DNA of 64,000 nucleotides from NCBI GenBank assembly GCA_963781555.1, contig CAWAGB010000008.1, positions 372,001 to 436,000 of the forward strand. The letters run 5' to 3'. Of this stretch, positions 14,709 to 23,667 are shown piece after piece (position 1 is the first letter of the stretch; each line of letters begins with the position of its first letter). Below the pieces are notes generated by a model. The model worked only from the letters and a program-made list of their open reading frames with translations. It was not told where the DNA came from and did not search any database. The DNA comes from JAICQM01 sp963781555 (GTDB lineage Bacteria; Chloroflexota; Limnocylindria; QHBO01). Made by a program: the position numbers and the translations under genes.

Positions 14709-16082
14709 ATGCTGACCGTCGCTTCCTCGTCCGCCAACGCCCTGGACAAGCTTGCCCCGCAGGCCCTCGAGGCCGAGCAGAGCGTCCTCGGCTCGATCCT
14801 GATCGATGCCGACGCGATCCTGCGCGTCGCGGACTTCCTGCGTCCCGCCGACTTCTACAAGGCGGCCCACGGCAGCATCTACGAGGCGATGCTCTCCCTC
14901 CATGGCCAGCGCGAGCCGATCGACCTGGTGACCCTGGCCGAAGACCTCGAGCGCCGAGACCGCCTGGAGGCGGTGGGCGGGCCGGGCTACCTGGCGACCC
15001 TGATGAACGCGGTGCCGACCGCGGTCCACGCGGAGCACTACGGGCGGATCGTCGAGCGCAAGTCGGTGCTGCGCAATCTCATCGGCGCGGCGGGGCGCAT
15101 CGCGGCGGTCGGCTACGAGGAGTCGAACGACGCCGAGGTGGCCATCGACCGGGCGGAGTCGATCCTTTTCGAGATCAGCCAGCGCCGGACGGCGCAGGGC
15201 TTCGAATCGCTCGGCACGCTGCTCGGACAGGCGTACGACCGCCTCGAGTACCTGCACGAGCATCGGGGGCAGATCCTGGGGATCCCGTCCGGGCTCTCCC
15301 AGCTTGACGCGCTGCTCGGCGGCTTCCAGCCGTCGGACCTCATCATCCTGGCCGCCCGGCCGAGCGTCGGAAAGACGAGCCTGGCGCTCAACATCGCGCA
15401 GCACGCCGCGGTGCGCGAGGCGAAGAAGGTGGCCGTCTTCAGCCTCGAGATGAGCCGTGAGCAGCTCGCCCTGCGCCTCCTCAGCGCGGAGAGCGGCATT
15501 AACCCGCGGCCGCTGCAGACCGGGTTCGTGGACGAGACGGACTGGAGCAAGATTGCGCGGGTGATGAACGACATGCATGCCGCCCCCATGTGGATCGACG
15601 ACTCGCCGGCACTCTCGGTCATGGAGCTGCGGACCAAGGCGCGGCGCCTGGAGGCGGAGCAGCACGGCATGGACCTGGTGATCGTCGACTACCTGCAGCT
15701 GATGCAGGCTTCGACGCCGTCGCGTGATGGCAACCGGGTCCAGGAGGTCAGCGAGATCAGCCGCGGTCTGAAGCAGCTGGCGCGCGAGCTGAAGGTGCCG
15801 GTCATCGCCCTCTCGCAGCTGTCGCGTGGGGTCGAGCAGCGCACGACTGCCGAGCCGCGTCTGTCGGACCTGCGAGAGTCGGGCAGCATCGAGCAGGACG
15901 CGGACGTGGTGATCTTCCTGTACCGCGAGGGGGAGCAGAACCCGGAGTCGGAGGTGGAGACCCTCAAGGCCAAGGTGGCGAAGCACCGCAATGGACCGAT
16001 CGGCGAGGTCCCGCTCCAGTTCCGCAAGGCCAACACGCGCTTCTACTCGGTCGCCTCGCAGGGCGAGGTCGCGGCCTACTGA
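14709..16082 (+). CDS. dnaB: Replicative DNA helicase DnaB
   Basis: 457 aa. The N-terminal primase-interacting helical domain (PQALEAEQSVLGSILIDADA) is followed by the RecA-like motor: Walker A ARPSVGKTSLALNIA, then FSLEMSREQLALRLLSAESG, Walker B LVIVDYLQLM and SQLSRGVEQR, and the arginine-finger region SDLRESGSIEQDADVV. It unwinds DNA at the replication fork. The ATG at 14709 gives a start typical for DnaB; an upstream in-frame extension to 14625 is not conserved-looking. No intein is present. Confidence 0.98.
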   Translation: MLTVASSSANALDKLAPQALEAEQSVLGSILIDADAILRVADFLRPADFYKAAHGSIYEAMLSLHGQREPIDLVTLAEDLERRDRLEAVGGPGYLATLMNAVPTAVHAEHYGRIVERKSVLRNLIGAAGRIAAVGYEESNDAEVAIDRAESILFEISQRRTAQGFESLGTLLGQAYDRLEYLHEHRGQILGIPSGLSQLDALLGGFQPSDLIILAARPSVGKTSLALNIAQHAAVREAKKVAVFSLEMSREQLALRLLSAESGINPRPLQTGFVDETDWSKIARVMNDMHAAPMWIDDSPALSVMELRTKARRLEAEQHGMDLVIVDYLQLMQASTPSRDGNRVQEVSEISRGLKQLARELKVPVIALSQLSRGVEQRTTAEPRLSDLRESGSIEQDADVVIFLYREGEQNPESEVETLKAKVAKHRNGPIGEVPLQFRKANTRFYSVASQGEVAAY

Positions 16083-16096
16083 TATCCCCGCTCGCT

Positions 16097-16113
16097 CGCT
16101 CGGATGCCGAGCG
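16097..16113 (+). terminator. Hairpin after dnaB
   Basis: CGCTCGG-ATG-CCGAGCG, a seven-base stem with a three-base loop, 15 bases after the dnaB stop. There is no T-tract. Terminator role is inferred from position. Confidence 0.4.
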
Positions 16114-16206
16114 GTCGAGCACCTTGTGGGCGGGTGTACACTCGGGCGCGGTTACCGTCTGGCCGGCAATGGCCGGCCCGGGGTGCACGAACGCGCGAGG
16201 ATCAAG

Positions 16207-16506
16207 GTGTACGCAGACAAGACGCTCCAGTGTCGCGATTGTGGAGCGGAGTTCGTCTTCTCCGGAGGAGAGCAGCAGTTCTTCGCCGAGAAGGGGCTGA
16301 CCAATGAGCCCCAGCGCTGTCACAGCTGTCGGGCCACGGCGCGCCAGAACCGGGCGCTCGGCATCAGCAATGGCGGCGGCAGTCGCGAGATGCACGCCGC
16401 GGTGTGCGCCGAGTGCGGCGGCCAGGCACTCGTCCCCTTCCTGCCCCGCAACGATCGTCCCGTCTACTGTTCGAGCTGCTTCGACAAGGTGCGCGAACGC
16501 GCCTGA
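16207..16506 (+). CDS. Zinc-ribbon protein with four CxxC motifs
   Basis: 99 aa. Four Cys pairs (CRDC, CHSC, CAEC, CSSC) form two zinc ribbons. The sequence YADKTLQCRDCGAEFVFS, then EQQFFAEKGLTNEPQRC, matches a widespread small family of unknown role in Chloroflexota, Firmicutes and others, often called zinc-ribbon domain containing protein. The C-terminal motif (RPVYCSSCFDKVRER) resembles CxxC proteins with cold-shock or RNA-related neighbours. GTG at 16207 has GAGGA before it; another in-frame GTG at 16183 is less likely. Confidence 0.88.
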   Translation: MYADKTLQCRDCGAEFVFSGGEQQFFAEKGLTNEPQRCHSCRATARQNRALGISNGGGSREMHAAVCAECGGQALVPFLPRNDRPVYCSSCFDKVRERA

Positions 16507-16529
16507 ACCCCAGGCCTCTCATGACCGAT

Positions 16530-16554
16530 GAGCGCCGCTCGCCGGGCGGCGCTC
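16530..16554 (+). terminator. Hairpin between zinc-ribbon gene and purA
   Basis: GAGCGCCGC and GCGGCGCTC form a nine-base GC-rich stem with a seven-base loop, 23 bases after the zinc-ribbon stop. No T-tract follows. Confidence 0.45.
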
Positions 16555-16639
16555 GCAGGTCGGATCTCCGCGGCGCATACCGCGATACATGACGCTAGGA
16601 TGACCGCCTCCCCCGCAGCGCAGGTCCGTTCCGTTCGCC

Positions 16640-17953
16640 ATGTCCGTGATTGCCGTCGTCGGCGCCCAATGGGGTGACGAGGGAAAGGGTCGCGTCGTCG
16701 ACTACCTCGCTGCGGAAGCGGACCTGGTGGTGCGTTATCAGGGCGGGAACAATGCGGGACACACGGTGGTCAACCGCCACGGCCACTTCAAGCTGCACCT
16801 GATCCCGTCCGGCATCTTCTACCCGGCGACACGCAACCTGCTCGGCAACGGGGTGGTGATCAATCCGCCGGCCCTGGTCACCGAGCTCGACCAGCTGCGC
16901 GACGCGGGGATCGCGACCGAGAACCTGTTCATCAGTGACCGGGCCCACCTCGTCATGCCGTATCACGTGCTGCTGGACCAGCTGGAAGAGCGCGAACGTG
17001 GGGCGGCGAAGCTGGGCACCACGTCTCGGGGCATCGGTCCGGCGTACGTCGACAAGGTTGCGCGGCGCGGCATCAGGATCGTGGACCTCATGCAGCCGGA
17101 CGCGTTCCGCGAGCGGCTGGCCGGCAACCTGAAGCGAATCGGTCGCATGGTGACCGGCTACTTCGGAGCCGGCGGGCCGGACGATGAGCTGCGTGACGCG
17201 ATCGTCGCCGCCACGGATGAGGCGGCCATCGCCGACGCCTACCTGTCTGCGGGGGAACGCCTGCGGCGCCACGTGGTCGACGGCCAGCAGCTGGTCGACG
17301 AGGCGCTCGAGAGCGGCGCGCGGATCCTCCTCGAGGGCCAGCTGGGCACGATGCGCGACCTCGACTGGGGCGTCTACCCGTACGTGACCAGCTCGAGCCC
17401 GATCCCCGGTGGGGCGAGCCTGGGGGCCGGCTTGCCCGCGGTGCGCATCGACCGCGTCCTCGGGGTCGCCAAGGCGTACACCACCGCCGTCGGTGCCGGG
17501 CCGCTCCCCGCCGAGCTGGAGGATGCGAACGGTGAGCTGCTCCGCGAGCGGGGCGTGGAGTACGGCACCTCGACCGGGCGCCCGCGCCGATGCGGCTGGT
17601 ACGACGCGGTGGCGGTCCACTTCAGCGTCCGGCTGGCCGGCTATTCGAGCATCGCGCTCACCAAGCTCGACGTGCTCGACGCTTTCGAGCGCATCCCGAT
17701 CTGCACCGCCTACCGCGATCCCGCCACCGGGCAGCGCTGGACGACCATCCCCGCCGCCGACGACGTCTATGCGCGTCTCGAGCCCGAATGGGAGGAGCTT
17801 GCCGGCTGGCAGACCGATACGACCGCCTGCCGGTCCTGGGACGACCTGCCACCAGCGGCGCGCGCCTACGTGATGCGCCTCGAGGCGCTGGCCGGTGTCC
17901 CGATCAGCCACGTCAGCGTGGGACCCGAGCGCGACCAGATGATCGTCCGATGA
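16640..17953 (+). CDS. purA: Adenylosuccinate synthetase
   Basis: 437 aa, full length. GTP-binding loop GAQWGDEGKGRVVDYLA at the N-terminus, IMP-binding QGGNNAGHTV, LGTTSRGIGPAYVDKVAR and the C-terminal TSTGRPRRCGWYD all fit PurA. It condenses IMP with aspartate to adenylosuccinate, the first step to AMP; purB, in this window, does the second. ATG at 16640. A TAGGAT -10-like box at 16596-16601 lies in a 14-base string repeated identically upstream of the gene at 49838. Confidence 0.98.
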   Translation: MSVIAVVGAQWGDEGKGRVVDYLAAEADLVVRYQGGNNAGHTVVNRHGHFKLHLIPSGIFYPATRNLLGNGVVINPPALVTELDQLRDAGIATENLFISDRAHLVMPYHVLLDQLEERERGAAKLGTTSRGIGPAYVDKVARRGIRIVDLMQPDAFRERLAGNLKRIGRMVTGYFGAGGPDDELRDAIVAATDEAAIADAYLSAGERLRRHVVDGQQLVDEALESGARILLEGQLGTMRDLDWGVYPYVTSSSPIPGGASLGAGLPAVRIDRVLGVAKAYTTAVGAGPLPAELEDANGELLRERGVEYGTSTGRPRRCGWYDAVAVHFSVRLAGYSSIALTKLDVLDAFERIPICTAYRDPATGQRWTTIPAADDVYARLEPEWEELAGWQTDTTACRSWDDLPPAARAYVMRLEALAGVPISHVSVGPERDQMIVR

Positions 17954-17972
17954 CACTGCCAGGAGAATTGCC

Positions 17973-18872
17973 ATGCACATCGGCGTGATCGCGCCGCAGG
18001 GGTGGACGGGGGACTACGACGGGTGGGATGCGCGGCGCGCGTGGGCACGAACCGTCGCGGTCGCCAAACAGGCGGAGCGGCTGGGCTTCGAATCGGTGTG
18101 GCTGTTCGACCATTTCCACACCGTGCCGAAGCCGACCGACGAGCTGACCCTCGAGTCGTTTACCAGCCTCGCGGCCCTGGCGGCCTCGACCGAGCGCGTG
18201 CGCCTCGGCCAGATCGTCATCTGCAACGGCTTCCGCAACCCGGCGCTCACCGCGAAGATGGCCTCGACGATCGACGCCATCAGCGGCGGCCGCTTCGAGC
18301 TCGGCATCGGGGCGGGCTGGAAGCGCGATGAGTGGCTGGCGTACGGCTATGGCTTTCCCAGGACCGCGACGCGCCTGGCGATGCTCCACGACGCGCTCGA
18401 GGTGATCAGCCGCATGCTCGAACCGGGGCAGCACATCCACGCGACCCACGAGGGCGAGCACCACAGCGTGCGGGACGCCATCAACCTGCCGAAGCCGGTC
18501 AACCCGCGGGGCATGCCGATCATGGTCGGTGGCAACGGTCCGAAGGTGACGTGGCGACTTGCCGCGCGCTACGCGGATGAGCTCAACGTCGACGGCATGT
18601 CGCCGGCCGAGGTGGCCGAGGCGCTGCCGACCATCCGGGCTCGCTGCGAGGAGATCGGCCGCGACCCGGATTCATTGAGCGTGTCGGTGCACGTGTGGTG
18701 GGGAACCGAGGCGTGGCGCGATGCCGGCGCCGCGCGGGTGGAGCTCCTGCAGGCGTACGCGGCGCTCGGCGTGAGCCGCGTGATCGGCCTGCTCCAGGCA
18801 TCCGCCGACACGGACGACGCCCTGGAGCTGCTGGCGGAGGACGCCCGAACCGCGGGGATCGCCCTGGTCTAG
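17973..18872 (+). CDS. LLM-class F420-dependent oxidoreductase
   Basis: 299 aa of the luciferase-like monooxygenase (TIM-barrel) superfamily. The F420-type pattern is seen in RLGFESVWLFDHFHTVPK, LAASTERVRLGQIVICNGFR, GGRFELGIGAGWKRDEW and NPRGMPIMVGGNGPKV. Such enzymes use reduced F420 or FMN to reduce or oxidise diverse organics; no substrate can be named. A clear Shine-Dalgarno (CAGGAG) precedes the ATG, 19 bases after purA. A paralogue lies at 32252. Confidence 0.9.
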   Translation: MHIGVIAPQGWTGDYDGWDARRAWARTVAVAKQAERLGFESVWLFDHFHTVPKPTDELTLESFTSLAALAASTERVRLGQIVICNGFRNPALTAKMASTIDAISGGRFELGIGAGWKRDEWLAYGYGFPRTATRLAMLHDALEVISRMLEPGQHIHATHEGEHHSVRDAINLPKPVNPRGMPIMVGGNGPKVTWRLAARYADELNVDGMSPAEVAEALPTIRARCEEIGRDPDSLSVSVHVWWGTEAWRDAGAARVELLQAYAALGVSRVIGLLQASADTDDALELLAEDARTAGIALV

Positions 18873-18880
18873 CCCGCAGC

Positions 18881-18913
18881 TTGCAAAGAATGCTTTGCAA
18901 AGATATCTTTGCA
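18881..18913. promoter_or_regulatory. Overlapping double operator and promoter of the ArsR gene
   Basis: Two palindromes share a half-site: TTGCAAAG-AATG-CTTTGCAA (18881-18900) and TGCAAAGATATCTTTGCA (18896-18913). Within them lie a -35 TTGCAA (18881-18886) and a -10 TATCTT (18904-18909), 17 bases apart. A bound repressor would cover the whole promoter. The start codon is seven bases after the -10. Confidence 0.85.
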
Positions 18914-18916
18914 CGC

Positions 18917-19528
18917 ATGACCGATGCGCGCCGTCCCCCCGGCTTCGACCCGCAGCGCGACGTCATGCTCGACGCGCGCAACCTGCGCGGGCTCGTTCAC
19001 CCGCTCAGGGCGCGGATGCTGACCATGCTTCGCGAGTCAGGGCCTGCAACCGCGACGATGCTCGCCGAGCGGCTGGGGGAGTCGAGCGCCGCGACGAGCT
19101 ACCACCTCCGCCAGCTGGCGGCCTACGGGTTCGTGGTCGACGACGAGCGACCTGCGTCGGGAAGGCAGCGCTGGTGGCGCTCTGCGCACCGCTCCACCTA
19201 CTTCGACACCACCGGCGACGCGTCGGGCGAGGCGCAGCTGCTTGGGCTGGAATACCTGCGCGGCGTCGTGCGTGGGGCGGCGAGCCGCATGGAAGCGTGG
19301 GTCGACGCGATGCCCGGCCTGCCGCAGGAGTGGCGCGACGCCGGCAGCATCAGCGACTACCGGATGCAGCTGACCCCCGAGGGGGCGATGGCGCTGATCG
19401 CGGAGCTCGATCGGATCGGCGTCGCGGGGCGCATCGACGACTCGGCGCCGCCGGAGCCCGGCGCGCGGCGGGTCAACTTCCAGTTCCAGGTCCTGCCGGA
19501 TCCGCGGAGTGTGCTCGACGATGGGTGA
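18917..19528 (+). CDS. ArsR-family (HTH_20) transcriptional regulator
   Basis: 203 aa. The winged HTH occupies residues ~20-80: LRGLVHPLRARMLTMLRESG, then TMLAERLGESSAATSYHLRQ and LAAYGFVVDDE. The C-terminal ~110 residues form an alpha-rich sensor region without an obvious metal-binding Cys cluster, so it may sense an organic ligand rather than a metal. It overlaps the MFS gene by eight bases, suggesting it controls that exporter and itself through the double operator upstream. Leaderless start likely: no Shine-Dalgarno, -10 seven bases before ATG. Confidence 0.9.
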   Translation: MTDARRPPGFDPQRDVMLDARNLRGLVHPLRARMLTMLRESGPATATMLAERLGESSAATSYHLRQLAAYGFVVDDERPASGRQRWWRSAHRSTYFDTTGDASGEAQLLGLEYLRGVVRGAASRMEAWVDAMPGLPQEWRDAGSISDYRMQLTPEGAMALIAELDRIGVAGRIDDSAPPEPGARRVNFQFQVLPDPRSVLDDG

Positions 19529-20792
19529 GCGGCGCCGGCGCGGCATCCTCGCCCTCCTCGCCGGCAACGGGATCTCGACACTCGGTACCCGGATGTCGAT
19601 GCTCGCCATCCCGTGGTTCGTGCTCACCACCAGCGGATCCGCGGCGCAGACCGGCATCGTGGCGTTCGCCGAGACCGCGCCGTACGTCGTGCTCATGGCG
19701 ATGGGCGGGCCGTGGGTCGATCGCATCGGTGCGTGGCGGGTGGCGATCGCGTCCGAGGTCGTCGCCGGCGTGGCGATGGGCGCCATCCCGCTGCTCCATT
19801 TCTCCGGGCACCTGTCGCTGCCACTGCTCGCCGTGCTGGCCGCGATCGCGGGCGGCGTCCGCGGTGCCGGCGACACCGGCAACCGGGTGCTGGTGCCGGC
19901 ACTCGCGGAGCAGGCGCGCATGCCACTCGAGCGTTCCTCCGGACTCTTCGACGGCATCAGCCGCACGGCCGGCATGATCGGCGTCCCGCTGGCCGGGCTG
20001 CTGATCGCGGCCACGTCCGCGCCGGTGGTGATCGTCATCGACGCGGCCAGCTTCATGGTCTCGGGCGCCATCATCCTGGCCCTCGTGCCCCGCTCCTCGC
20101 AGCCCGCGCCGCACCCCGAGGAGGCGGATGCCTCGTACCTGGCCCGGCTGGGGGAGGGGTTTCGCTACCTGCGTCGCGACCGCCTGCTGATGGGCATCGC
20201 CCTGATGGTGCTGGTGACGAACCTGATCGATGCTGCCAATGCATCGGTCCTGATGCCGCTGTGGGGCAGTGAGCGCCTGGGCAGCCCGGTCGGCGTCGGG
20301 CTCATCTCGGGGGTCTTCGGGCTGGGTGCGGTGCTCGGCAACGCGCTGCTGGCCTGGCTGGCGCCCCAGCTGCCCCGTCGCCTGGTGTATGCCGTCGGGT
20401 TCCTCATCTGCGGCGGCCCGCGGCTGGCGGTCGCGGCGGTGTCGTGGACCGTCGAGCCGATGCTGGTCATCGCGTTCGTGGCGGGATTGGGCGCCGGCAG
20501 CATCAATCCCATCCTGGGTGCGGTGGAATACGAGCGCGTGCCACGGCACCTGCAGGCGCGGGTGCTCGGGGCGATCGGTGCGCTGGCCTGGGCGGGCATC
20601 CCGTTCGGCGGCATCCTGGGCGGCGCGGTCGCCGAGGCAGCCGGCCTGACGACCGCACTGTGGATCGCCGCGGTCATCTACTTCCTGACGACCCTCATCC
20701 CCTTCGTCTTCCCGGTGTGGCGCGAGATGGACCGGCGGCCGGCAGCGGTCGCCGCCACGGATCGCGGCCTGGCCGGCCAGGAATCCGGCTGA
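19521..20792 (+). CDS. MFS transporter
   Basis: 423 aa with about 12 hydrophobic helices. RRGILALLAGNGISTLGTRM at the N-terminus and GGPWVDRIGAWRVAIASEV (the loop 2-3 motif A region of MFS) mark it as an MFS-3/enterobactin-exporter-like efflux protein. It is translationally coupled to the ArsR gene (overlap of eight bases), so it is probably a drug or metabolite exporter under ArsR repression. An in-frame start 12 bases earlier (19509) is possible but less apt. Confidence 0.92.
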   Translation: MGERRRRGILALLAGNGISTLGTRMSMLAIPWFVLTTSGSAAQTGIVAFAETAPYVVLMAMGGPWVDRIGAWRVAIASEVVAGVAMGAIPLLHFSGHLSLPLLAVLAAIAGGVRGAGDTGNRVLVPALAEQARMPLERSSGLFDGISRTAGMIGVPLAGLLIAATSAPVVIVIDAASFMVSGAIILALVPRSSQPAPHPEEADASYLARLGEGFRYLRRDRLLMGIALMVLVTNLIDAANASVLMPLWGSERLGSPVGVGLISGVFGLGAVLGNALLAWLAPQLPRRLVYAVGFLICGGPRLAVAAVSWTVEPMLVIAFVAGLGAGSINPILGAVEYERVPRHLQARVLGAIGALAWAGIPFGGILGGAVAEAAGLTTALWIAAVIYFLTTLIPFVFPVWREMDRRPAAVAATDRGLAGQESG

Positions 20793-20800
20793 CCCGCATC

Positions 20801-21313
20801 GTGTTCGGCAGGCTGGCGACGATTGGCGTCCTGTTGCTGGCCGCATGCAGCGCGCCAGCGTTCCCGGGGACCAGCCAGGACGGCCCTGGCGTGCGGTTCG
20901 TGGCGCCACCAGGCTGGTCGGTGCTCCTCGAGGACCCGACCGGCCAGGCGGACCGGCATCTGCTGGGCTGGCTCGCCAACCGGCAGCTCGACGCAGGCTG
21001 CGCACCGGGCGCGTGCAATCGACCGGTGAGCTCGCTGGGGACCGATGGCCTGCTCGTCTGGTGGTTCACTTACAACTGCCTGCCAGACTGCGCGCTGCCC
21101 GACGCGGGCCGTACCCTGGTCGGTGGGCGCGAGGCGGCCCGCGAGCTGGCGAACGGCGACTGCGGGGTCGCCGCGGCGCGCCGTGAGCTGATCTCGGTGC
21201 GGGTCACGCCGCAGCGCACCGATACGCTGGTCGTCTGCTCCGGCCCGGATGCCGGCGCGGGTCTCGCCGAGCTCGACGCGCTGCTCGCCTCCATCCGCTG
21301 GACGGTCCCCTGA
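20801..21313 (+). CDS. Lipoprotein of unknown function
   Basis: 170 aa. GTG start, short basic n-region, hydrophobic stretch ATIGVLLLAAC and a lipobox LLAAC with the lipidated cysteine at residue 16. The mature part contains VRFVAPPGWSVLLEDP, four or more further cysteines (CAPGAC, NCLPDC) that may form disulfides outside the membrane, and ends in LLASIRWTVP, a style common in actinobacterial secreted proteins. No family recognised. It follows the MFS gene by eight bases and may be in that operon. Confidence 0.75.
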   Translation: MFGRLATIGVLLLAACSAPAFPGTSQDGPGVRFVAPPGWSVLLEDPTGQADRHLLGWLANRQLDAGCAPGACNRPVSSLGTDGLLVWWFTYNCLPDCALPDAGRTLVGGREAARELANGDCGVAAARRELISVRVTPQRTDTLVVCSGPDAGAGLAELDALLASIRWTVP

Positions 21314-21331
21314 GTCGATACGATTCCATCG

Positions 21332-21469
21332 ATGAGTGACCCGGCGATCCGCTGCGCCTGTTGCCGAATGTTCGCGGTCGAGGCGCGGCTCGCCGGCGCG
21401 CACCTCGTCGAGGTGCCGCGCGAGTCGCCATGGCGCCGCCGACCGGTCGAGCGCATCCGTGAGGGGTGA
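21332..21469 (+). CDS. Possible small cysteine-containing protein, perhaps frameshifted
   Basis: A 45-aa frame beginning MSDPAIRCACCRMFAVEARL and ending VERIREG. TACGAT (21319-21324) lies exactly seven bases before the ATG, the spacing seen at other leaderless genes here. After the stop another frame continues with GGWLRVTVRTRDENDRF and ends at 21575; joining the two by one missing base near the GGGG at 21463 would give a protein of ~80 aa. Function unknown. Confidence 0.4.
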   Translation: MSDPAIRCACCRMFAVEARLAGAHLVEVPRESPWRRRPVERIREG

Positions 21470-21559
21470 AGGCGGCTGGCTGCGGGTCACGGTGCGCACG
21501 CGCGACGAGAACGACCGCTTCCTCGCGGCGGTGACGGGCTCCGATCCGGTGGGCGCCGG

Positions 21560-21565
21560 TATACT
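21560..21565 (+). promoter_or_regulatory. -10 box before guaB3
   Basis: TATACT in the context CCGGTATACTCCGACC, 37 bases before the guaB3 start. The same TATACTCCG occurs before the SorC gene. No convincing -35. Confidence 0.45.
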
Positions 21566-21602
21566 CCGACCCTGAGCACGCAGCCGCCCCGGGAGCCCGC
21601 CG

Positions 21603-22775
21603 TTGATCGAGATCACCCCCGTCGCTGATCCGGCGATCCGGAGCGAGACGCGGCTGCGGCGCGCGTACGGCTTCGAGGAAGTGGCGCTCGTCCCCGGCGC
21701 CGTGACCGCCGATCCCGCCGAAGTGGACCTGGCCGTCGACCTGGCCGGCACCCAGCTCCGCATCCCGTTCCTGGCCGCCGCGATGGATGCGGTGGCGGAC
21801 GCCGAGTTCGCGATCCGCATGACCGATGCCGGCGGGGTCGCCTTCGTGAATCTCGAGGGCCTCTACACGCGCTACGAGAACGCCACCCCGATCATCGATC
21901 GCGTCGCCGCCGCCGAGTCCGGTCGCGAAGCGGCCCACATCCTCGCCGCGGCGTACGAGGCTCCCGTCCGCGACGAGCTCATCGCCGAGCTCATCCGGCG
22001 CATCAAGGCCGGCGGCGGCATTGCCGCCGTCTCGACCACGCCTGCCGTCGCGTGGCGCCACGCGGAAGTGGCCGCAGACGCCGGAGCGGACCTCTTCCTC
22101 GTCCAGTCCCAGGTCAGCAGCGCGCGCCACATCTCCACCTCGGGGCGCGTGCTGTCGCTGGCCGATCTCACCGGCGCGCTGAAGCTCCCGGTCCTGGTCG
22201 GCAACACAGTGAGTGGCGACGCCGCCTACCAGCTCATGCACCAGGGCGCCGCCGCGATCTTCGTCGGGGTCGGGCCAGGCGCGGCCTGCACGACCCGCGA
22301 GGTGCTCGGCATCGGGGTGCCGCAGGTCAGCGCCACCCTCGAAGTGGCCGCGGCACGGGATCGGTACCTGGCGGAGACGGACCGCTACGTGCCCATCGTC
22401 ACCGACGGCGGGATGAAGACCGGTGGCGACATCGCCAAGGCGATCGCCTCGGGCGCGGACGCGGTCATGCTCGGCTCGCCGTTCGCGGGCGCCATCGAGG
22501 CGCCGGGACGTGGCTTCAACTGGGGCATGGCGGCGCCGTCACCGACCCTGCCGCGCGGCACGCGGATCAAGATCGGGGAGCGGCTCCCGCTCGAGCAGAT
22601 CCTCTTCGGCCCCGCCGAGACGACCCACGGAACCCAGAACCTGGTGGGCGCCTTGCGCCAGTCGATGGCCGCCCTCGGGGCTCGCACGATCGCCGAAATG
22701 CACCGGGTCGAGATGGTGATCGCGCCCTCCATCGCCACCGAGGGCAAGTCGTGGCAGCTCGCCGGCCGCGAGTAG
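21603..22775 (+). CDS. GuaB3-type IMP dehydrogenase-related protein (no CBS domains)
   Basis: 390 aa of the IMPDH/GMP reductase barrel. The catalytic-cysteine loop is GVGPGAACTTREVLGIGVPQ; the phosphate-binding GGMKTGGDIAKAIASGADAV and the flap-like C-terminal part (EQILFGPAETTHGTQNLVGA) are present. The two CBS domains of classical GuaB are absent, as in the GuaB3 branch found in actinobacteria, cyanobacteria and relatives. It probably oxidises IMP to XMP, feeding guaA. No classical guaB is in the window. The start is TTG with GGGAG upstream. Confidence 0.9.
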   Translation: MIEITPVADPAIRSETRLRRAYGFEEVALVPGAVTADPAEVDLAVDLAGTQLRIPFLAAAMDAVADAEFAIRMTDAGGVAFVNLEGLYTRYENATPIIDRVAAAESGREAAHILAAAYEAPVRDELIAELIRRIKAGGGIAAVSTTPAVAWRHAEVAADAGADLFLVQSQVSSARHISTSGRVLSLADLTGALKLPVLVGNTVSGDAAYQLMHQGAAAIFVGVGPGAACTTREVLGIGVPQVSATLEVAAARDRYLAETDRYVPIVTDGGMKTGGDIAKAIASGADAVMLGSPFAGAIEAPGRGFNWGMAAPSPTLPRGTRIKIGERLPLEQILFGPAETTHGTQNLVGALRQSMAALGARTIAEMHRVEMVIAPSIATEGKSWQLAGRE

Positions 22776-22813
22776 GTCCCGCTCGCGCGATGCCGGACGC
22801 CTAGGAGCCGGCC

Positions 22814-23620
22814 GTGGACCCCAGCGCTCCGTGGCGTGAGATCGCCGACCGCGTATTCGTGCGGCGCTACGAGTTCTTCGACCAGACGATCGGCGCCGTC
22901 ATCGGTGCGGCAGGTGCGGTGGTCATCGACACACGCGCGGTGCCATCCCACGCGGAGGAGCTGCGCGACGACCTGCGCCGCCTGACCGATGCACCGCTCG
23001 CCGCGGTGATCAACACCCATCACCACTACGATCACAGCTTTGGCAACGCGACCTTCCTCCCGGCGCCCATCTGGGGACACGCCCGCTGTGCGACCACGCT
23101 GCGTGAGCGTGGCGAGGACGACCGGCAGCGGGTGATGCGCGAGATGCCTGCCCTCGCCGACGAGCTGGCGCGCGTCGAGATCACGCCGCCCGACGTCACC
23201 TTCGACGACGTCCGCGAGCTCGACCTCGGCGACCGGGTGCTGGAGCTGCGCCACCTCGGTCGCGGCCACACCGACAATGATGTCGTGATCGCGGTGCGGG
23301 GCGCGCAGGTCCTGTTTGCCGGTGACCTGTACGAGAACGGCGCGCCGCCCTCGTTCGGTGACGCGTACCCGGTCGCGTGGGCGGCGACCGCCGCGCGTCT
23401 CGCCCCGCTGGTGGAGGGCGTCGTGGTCCCGGGCCACGGCGAGCCGGCCGATCGGGCCTTTGCCGACCGCCAGACCCGCGAGCTCGGCGAGGTGGCCGCC
23501 CTCTGCCGCGCGGTCGTGGCCGGCGAGATGGCCGCGGACGACGCGATCCGCAGCTCCCCGTATTCGGTGGTCACGACTCGACACGCGTTGCGCCGCGCGC
23601 GCATCGAGGCTCTCGACTGA
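22814..23620 (+). CDS. MBL-fold metallo-hydrolase
   Basis: 268 aa. The zinc-binding motif NTHHHYDHSFGNATF (HxHxDH type with an extra His) is followed by the other ligands in LRHLGRGHTDNDVVI, VLFAGDLYENGAPP and VVPGHGEPADR. This is the glyoxalase-II/beta-lactamase-like fold; substrates range from thioesters to lactones and cannot be told. GTG start with TAGGAG upstream, 38 bases after guaB3. Confidence 0.9.
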   Translation: MDPSAPWREIADRVFVRRYEFFDQTIGAVIGAAGAVVIDTRAVPSHAEELRDDLRRLTDAPLAAVINTHHHYDHSFGNATFLPAPIWGHARCATTLRERGEDDRQRVMREMPALADELARVEITPPDVTFDDVRELDLGDRVLELRHLGRGHTDNDVVIAVRGAQVLFAGDLYENGAPPSFGDAYPVAWAATAARLAPLVEGVVVPGHGEPADRAFADRQTRELGEVAALCRAVVAGEMAADDAIRSSPYSVVTTRHALRRARIEALD

Positions 23621-23667
23621 GTAAAGTTGCTCACCACAGTGAGTAGAAGAACTCAGCGAGGTGCGCG

